DNA of 10,210 bases, from assembly GCA_030671225.1 (NCBI GenBank), contig DAOVAE010000022.1, positions 1 to 10,210 of the forward strand, written 5' to 3'. Each line of letters starts with the position of its first letter. Position 1 is the stretch's first letter. A program made the position numbers and the translations under genes. Below, one piece after another: positions 7,520 through 10,210 of this stretch. The notes under the pieces were generated by a model. It ran no database searches and was not told the DNA's origin. It saw nothing but the letters and a program-made list of their open reading frames with translations. This DNA is from Desulfobacteraceae bacterium (lineage in GTDB: Bacteria; Desulfobacterota; Desulfobacteria; Desulfobacterales; UBA11574).

Positions 7520-8941
7520 TTATGGTCGAATATCTATGGACGGATAAAGACCTTTAAGAGGACCTTTTGAATAAGGATGCATGATATTAAAATCGATATT
7601 CTGTTCTTTTTGAGCATGTCCCTTGTTTTTCCTGCCGTCAAAAAAGGCTCCGTTGGCCTCTAAGATATGTTCGATTCGATGTTTAAAGGCTTGAACGAAT
7701 TTAGAACCGTTGCCATGAAACTTCATGGCACCCAGGGTAAATTTTCTTTTAACCCCGGAGAGATCCTTGATTGAGATGCTGTGCTTTGCAAGATCTTTAG
7801 CATTTCTGATGAAGCCCCAGACAATGTGTCCGGCAGGGATTGTTAAAGGTTCATTCAAATCGATGATGGTGTGCGGCATAATAATGCCCCTGCTCCCGAT
7901 GGTTAGGGGAAAATCAGGTGTGCCGTGCAGAAATGAATTAAATCCCACAAAAACCTGTTTGCCCAACCGGACATGAATAATTTTGGCGCCGTGGGCCATC
8001 ACATTGTTGCCTTCAAGGCGGGAATTGATGATATAACAGTTTTCCTGGGCATTGGCCCCCTTCCCCATCCAGGCATTATCCAGGTATGCCCTTTGAGCCA
8101 CCAGGACGTTTTCGCTGATTTTGCTTTCTCCTTTGACTAAGGCATAGCGATTCACGGAGGCGCCGCGGGGAACGACAACCGGAACCTTTAGGTGAACCAT
8201 ATCAAAAACCTTTTGGAAATCGATTTTGCGATCTCGTACAAAGTCGATAAATATTCCCCGGGGCCTTTTATATGGCTCTATGGCAATGTAATTATCGAGA
8301 ACTTTTTTGGGAAAAGAATAACTGAAATCGAACATGTCTCCGGCTTTGACCCAGATTTTCCCGGGTTCCACCCGCTGATGAGAAAGCTCTCCAACCTGCA
8401 GATAGGCAAATGCTCCGACAATACAGTCATGGATTGTTGTCAGATCCACAGTACTAAATGGTCCCAAGAAACATCCTTCCACCGGAGAACCGTGAATGTT
8501 GGCATAATGCATTGACACCGTATTCTGGATTAAAAATTCTTCTAGGGTTTCCGGGTCATGGATATAACAATGAACCAAAGTCTTGATCAGGTAGGAGTCT
8601 TTGACCCGGATGACCTCGTCATCATGAATAAGAATTTCAGAATCCTTAAAATGAAACAGATCTCCTTTGGCCTTTAGTTCGTCCCCCCGAACATCGCTTT
8701 TATACAATATGGAATGATCCACCTTACATTTTCCCAGGAAATAGCTTCCAGCCAGATTGGAACGGCTGAAATGAAAGTGCAAAGGGTGCTGTGGCGTAAT
8801 TCCACAGAAAGCATAAAATTTGACCAGTCGATTTAAGGGAATCGTTTGACGGATATAAGGCCCCGCATCAAAGTCCTGTTCCCTAAGATTAATATTTGTG
8901 CGTTCGATTATCCGTTCAATCAAATTTCCGAGCTGTTTCAT
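7520..8941 (-). CDS. Left-handed beta-helix (hexapeptide-repeat-like) protein of unknown function
   Basis: The 473-residue product has no signal peptide or membrane segment. Two stretches show the short-period hydrophobic/Gly/Asn pattern of a left-handed beta-helix, as in hexapeptide acyl- and nucleotidyl-transferases: about 145-190 (HGSPVEGCFLGPFSTVDLTT...GAFAYLQVGELSHQ) and about 253-375 (VPVVVPRGASVNRYALVKGE...NVMAHGAKIIHVRLGKQVFVGFNSFLHG...TIGSRGIIMPHTII). Conserved-looking HG, HGA and PHT motifs could supply a catalytic His, as in such transferases, but no donor or acceptor can be named. The N-terminal 130 and C-terminal 90 residues are unrecognised. The start ATG has AGGAG 6 bases upstream. 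A perfect TTGACA lies upstream, so it probably has its own promoter despite sharing its strand with the permease gene. I regard the fold as likely and the activity as unknown. Confidence 0.85.
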   Translation of the reverse strand: MKQLGNLIERIIERTNINLREQDFDAGPYIRQTIPLNRLVKFYAFCGITPQHPLHFHFSRSNLAGSYFLGKCKVDHSILYKSDVRGDELKAKGDLFHFKDSEILIHDDEVIRVKDSYLIKTLVHCYIHDPETLEEFLIQNTVSMHYANIHGSPVEGCFLGPFSTVDLTTIHDCIVGAFAYLQVGELSHQRVEPGKIWVKAGDMFDFSYSFPKKVLDNYIAIEPYKRPRGIFIDFVRDRKIDFQKVFDMVHLKVPVVVPRGASVNRYALVKGESKISENVLVAQRAYLDNAWMGKGANAQENCYIINSRLEGNNVMAHGAKIIHVRLGKQVFVGFNSFLHGTPDFPLTIGSRGIIMPHTIIDLNEPLTIPAGHIVWGFIRNAKDLAKHSISIKDLSGVKRKFTLGAMKFHGNGSKFVQAFKHRIEHILEANGAFFDGRKNKGHAQKEQNIDFNIMHPYSKGPLKGLYPSIDIRP

Positions 8942-9014
8942 ATTGGCTCCTAAAAATGTGATAATAGTTAGGAAAGGCTAAAATGTTACAAAAAATCTAA
9001 TGAAATAAATGGGC

Positions 9015-9048
9015 ATTATATATTGGTATATTGCTTTAAAAGTGTCAA
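9015..9048 (-). promoter_or_regulatory. Candidate promoter of the beta-helix gene
   Basis: A perfect TTGACA (complement of 9043-9048) stands about 100 bases upstream of the start codon. At 17 bases lies CAATAT (complement of 9020-9025), a weak -10; the consensus TATAAT just beyond (complement of 9015-9020) is 22 bases away, too far for a standard sigma-70 site. The arrangement is suggestive only. Confidence 0.35.
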
Positions 9049-9060
9049 TCCTATATTTGT

Positions 9061-10014
9061 TCAGAAAAAATTGATGATATATTTTAATGCGAGTAAAAGA
9101 ATTGCAGCGCCTAATATAAGTTTTATTGTTTTGGCCGGAAAATATTTTTGTAACCTGGCACCGCAGTACATGCCGAAAAAACCACCGGCACCGAAGAGCG
9201 CGCCGAGCATCCAATCAGGAGCGATCGCCAGACCTGTACCGGCATACATGGGAGCAATTACGGTATAAAAGCCAACACCGGCAATAGATGTCAAAAATGT
9301 TCCCAGCAATGCAGCCCCGGCTATCGTATAAACCGGCAGTCCGAAAATTGCCATCAAAAAGGGTGCAATAATCGCCCCGCCGCCTATGCCGTATGTGCCG
9401 CCGATTATCCCCACAATAAAAGTCAGCGTAAAAAGAATAATAGTATTAAAAGAAAACGTTTCACCGTAAAACTCATAGGTGTAGTTTGTTAGAGAAAATT
9501 TAACTGTCCTTACCACCGCTTTTCTTTTCAGGACTACTTGTTGCCCGGAGCGGATTTGATTTGACCTTTCCTTAAATCTTTCCTCAAGTTCCCTGGTTTT
9601 TTGCTTTTTCGCACCGGCTTTTTCAGTCAGGTCATACAGAAGCCTGATTGAGATGTAAAGCAAGACACAACCAACAAAAAATTTGAAATTTTTCGGATCT
9701 GGAAGGTATTTAATTCTAAAAATAGCACCGATAAACACGCCCGGTAATGTGCCTGCAATTATAACCCAGGCCAGGGGCCAGGCCATTCTTCCTTCCCTGA
9801 TATAGCGATAAACTCCGCTTGGTATAGCAACGATGTTGTAAACCAGATTTGTCGGACTAACCGAAGGGCTGGTAAACCCTAAAATGCTCATTTGAAAAGG
9901 GAGCAGCAAAAAGGCGCCGGACACTCCTCCCATTGAAGCAAAAAAAGAGATGATAAATGCAACTATAAACGGAATTAAAGGGAAAACTTCAACACCTGAT
10001 ACATGAAAAAGCAT
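9061..10014 (-). CDS. TauE/SafE-family permease (sulfite exporter family)
   Basis: The 317-residue inner-membrane protein fits the TauE/SafE (COG0730) family, many of which are proposed to move sulfite, sulfoacetate or other organic sulfur anions. Seen: two related membrane halves. The first has ASMGGVSGAFLLLPF (26-40) and SPTNLVYNIVAIPSG (53-67). The second has GIIGGTYGIGGGAIIAPF (202-219) and AGAALLGTFLTSIAG (232-246). Each half has 3-4 hydrophobic helices. Between them lies a hydrophilic, strongly basic loop of about 60 residues (129-187). I chose the ATG at 10014 because AAGGGG sits 7 bases upstream; an ATG six codons earlier has no ribosome site. The next gene on the strand, the beta-helix gene, starts 119 bp downstream behind its own candidate promoter. 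A sulfur-anion role would suit a sulfate-reducing host, but the substrate is not shown. Confidence 0.92.
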   Translation of the reverse strand: MLFHVSGVEVFPLIPFIVAFIISFFASMGGVSGAFLLLPFQMSILGFTSPSVSPTNLVYNIVAIPSGVYRYIREGRMAWPLAWVIIAGTLPGVFIGAIFRIKYLPDPKNFKFFVGCVLLYISIRLLYDLTEKAGAKKQKTRELEERFKERSNQIRSGQQVVLKRKAVVRTVKFSLTNYTYEFYGETFSFNTIILFTLTFIVGIIGGTYGIGGGAIIAPFLMAIFGLPVYTIAGAALLGTFLTSIAGVGFYTVIAPMYAGTGLAIAPDWMLGALFGAGGFFGMYCGARLQKYFPAKTIKLILGAAILLLALKYIINFF

Positions 10015-10122
10015 GATTGTACCCCTTTTCATTGCTTTGAAACCTTTGAAAAATGTTCACTTTTGCCTGCCCAGTTAAATCCGTATTTAATATTTAACCG
10101 GGGTTCAAGTCCAAGGAAGGCG

Positions 10123-10146
10123 ATCCGCCACCGAACTTTGGCGGAT
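10123..10146. repeat. Perfect 8-bp hairpin of an intergenic repeat
   Basis: ATCCGCCA (10123-10130) and TGGCGGAT (10139-10146) are inverted copies around an 8-base loop. No U-tract follows, so it does not look like a terminator. It adjoins the 24-bp tandem repeat and probably belongs to the same dispersed element. Confidence 0.55.
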
Positions 10147-10151
10147 TAACC

Positions 10152-10199
10152 ACCCCAGTACCATCTGCCGGAGCTACCCCAGTACCATCTGCCGGAGCT
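10152..10199. repeat. 24-bp tandem direct repeat
   Basis: Two exact 24-bp units (10152-10175 and 10176-10199), each starting ACCCCAGTACCATC and ending CCGGAGCT, lie head to tail. They are followed by ACGGGGCAGGC, where the window ends. CCCC-A-GTA in the second unit can pair with TACGGGG after it. This part is much richer in GC than its surroundings, as expected for an inserted small repeat; the element may continue beyond the window. Confidence 0.8.
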
Positions 10200-10210
10200 A
10201 CGGGGCAGGC

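Noticed and set aside
10103..10112. GTTCAAGTCC resembles the T-loop of a tRNA.
   Set aside because: The flanking bases do not form a T-stem, and no anticodon arm or acceptor stem can be drawn upstream.
10152..10199. The 24-bp direct repeats as the start of a CRISPR array.
   Set aside because: The units abut directly with no spacer between them, and no cas gene is present.

Overview
The window is chromosomal DNA of moderately low GC. It probably comes from a sulfate-reducing or related anaerobic bacterium of the Desulfobacterota (Desulfobacterales-like). This is inferred from the overall feel of the proteins, the compact same-strand gene clusters with good GGAG ribosome binding sites, and the intergenic repeat at the right edge. 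No rRNA or other marker gene fixes the taxonomy.

Layout from left to right: a plus-strand nitroreductase-family flavoprotein (154-834); a convergent PaaI-type hotdog thioesterase (minus, 891-1313); a 494-bp gene-free stretch holding a compact, strongly structured minus-strand element of three consecutive perfect hairpins, the last terminator-like, behind a TATAAT box and a 9-bp dyad; a diguanylate cyclase gene (minus, 1808-3153) broken by an apparent one-base deletion inside the GGDEF motif codons; a minus-strand pair encoding a radical-SAM protein and transketolase (6176 to 3234), closed by a 16-bp-stem terminator that contains the transketolase stop codon; a divergent plus-strand sodium/calcium exchanger-family protein (6498-7478); and two minus-strand genes, a 473-aa left-handed beta-helix (hexapeptide-repeat-like) protein of unknown function (7520-8941) and a TauE/SafE-family permease (9061-10014). 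The right edge carries a hairpin and a 24-bp tandem repeat that look like part of a dispersed intergenic repeat.

Most genes are housekeeping or general accessory functions: the pentose phosphate pathway, ion and anion transport, redox, thioesterase and second-messenger signalling. They do not form one obvious pathway. I see no defence system, integrase, transposase, CRISPR array or phage gene.

The items most worth a second look are the structured element at about 1398-1545, which could be a small RNA, an attenuator-type leader of the thioesterase gene, or a copy of a dispersed repeat; the frameshift placed exactly in the GGDEF catalytic signature; the repeat cluster at the right edge; and the uncharacterised beta-helix protein. 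I did not find a clearly new multi-gene system here.
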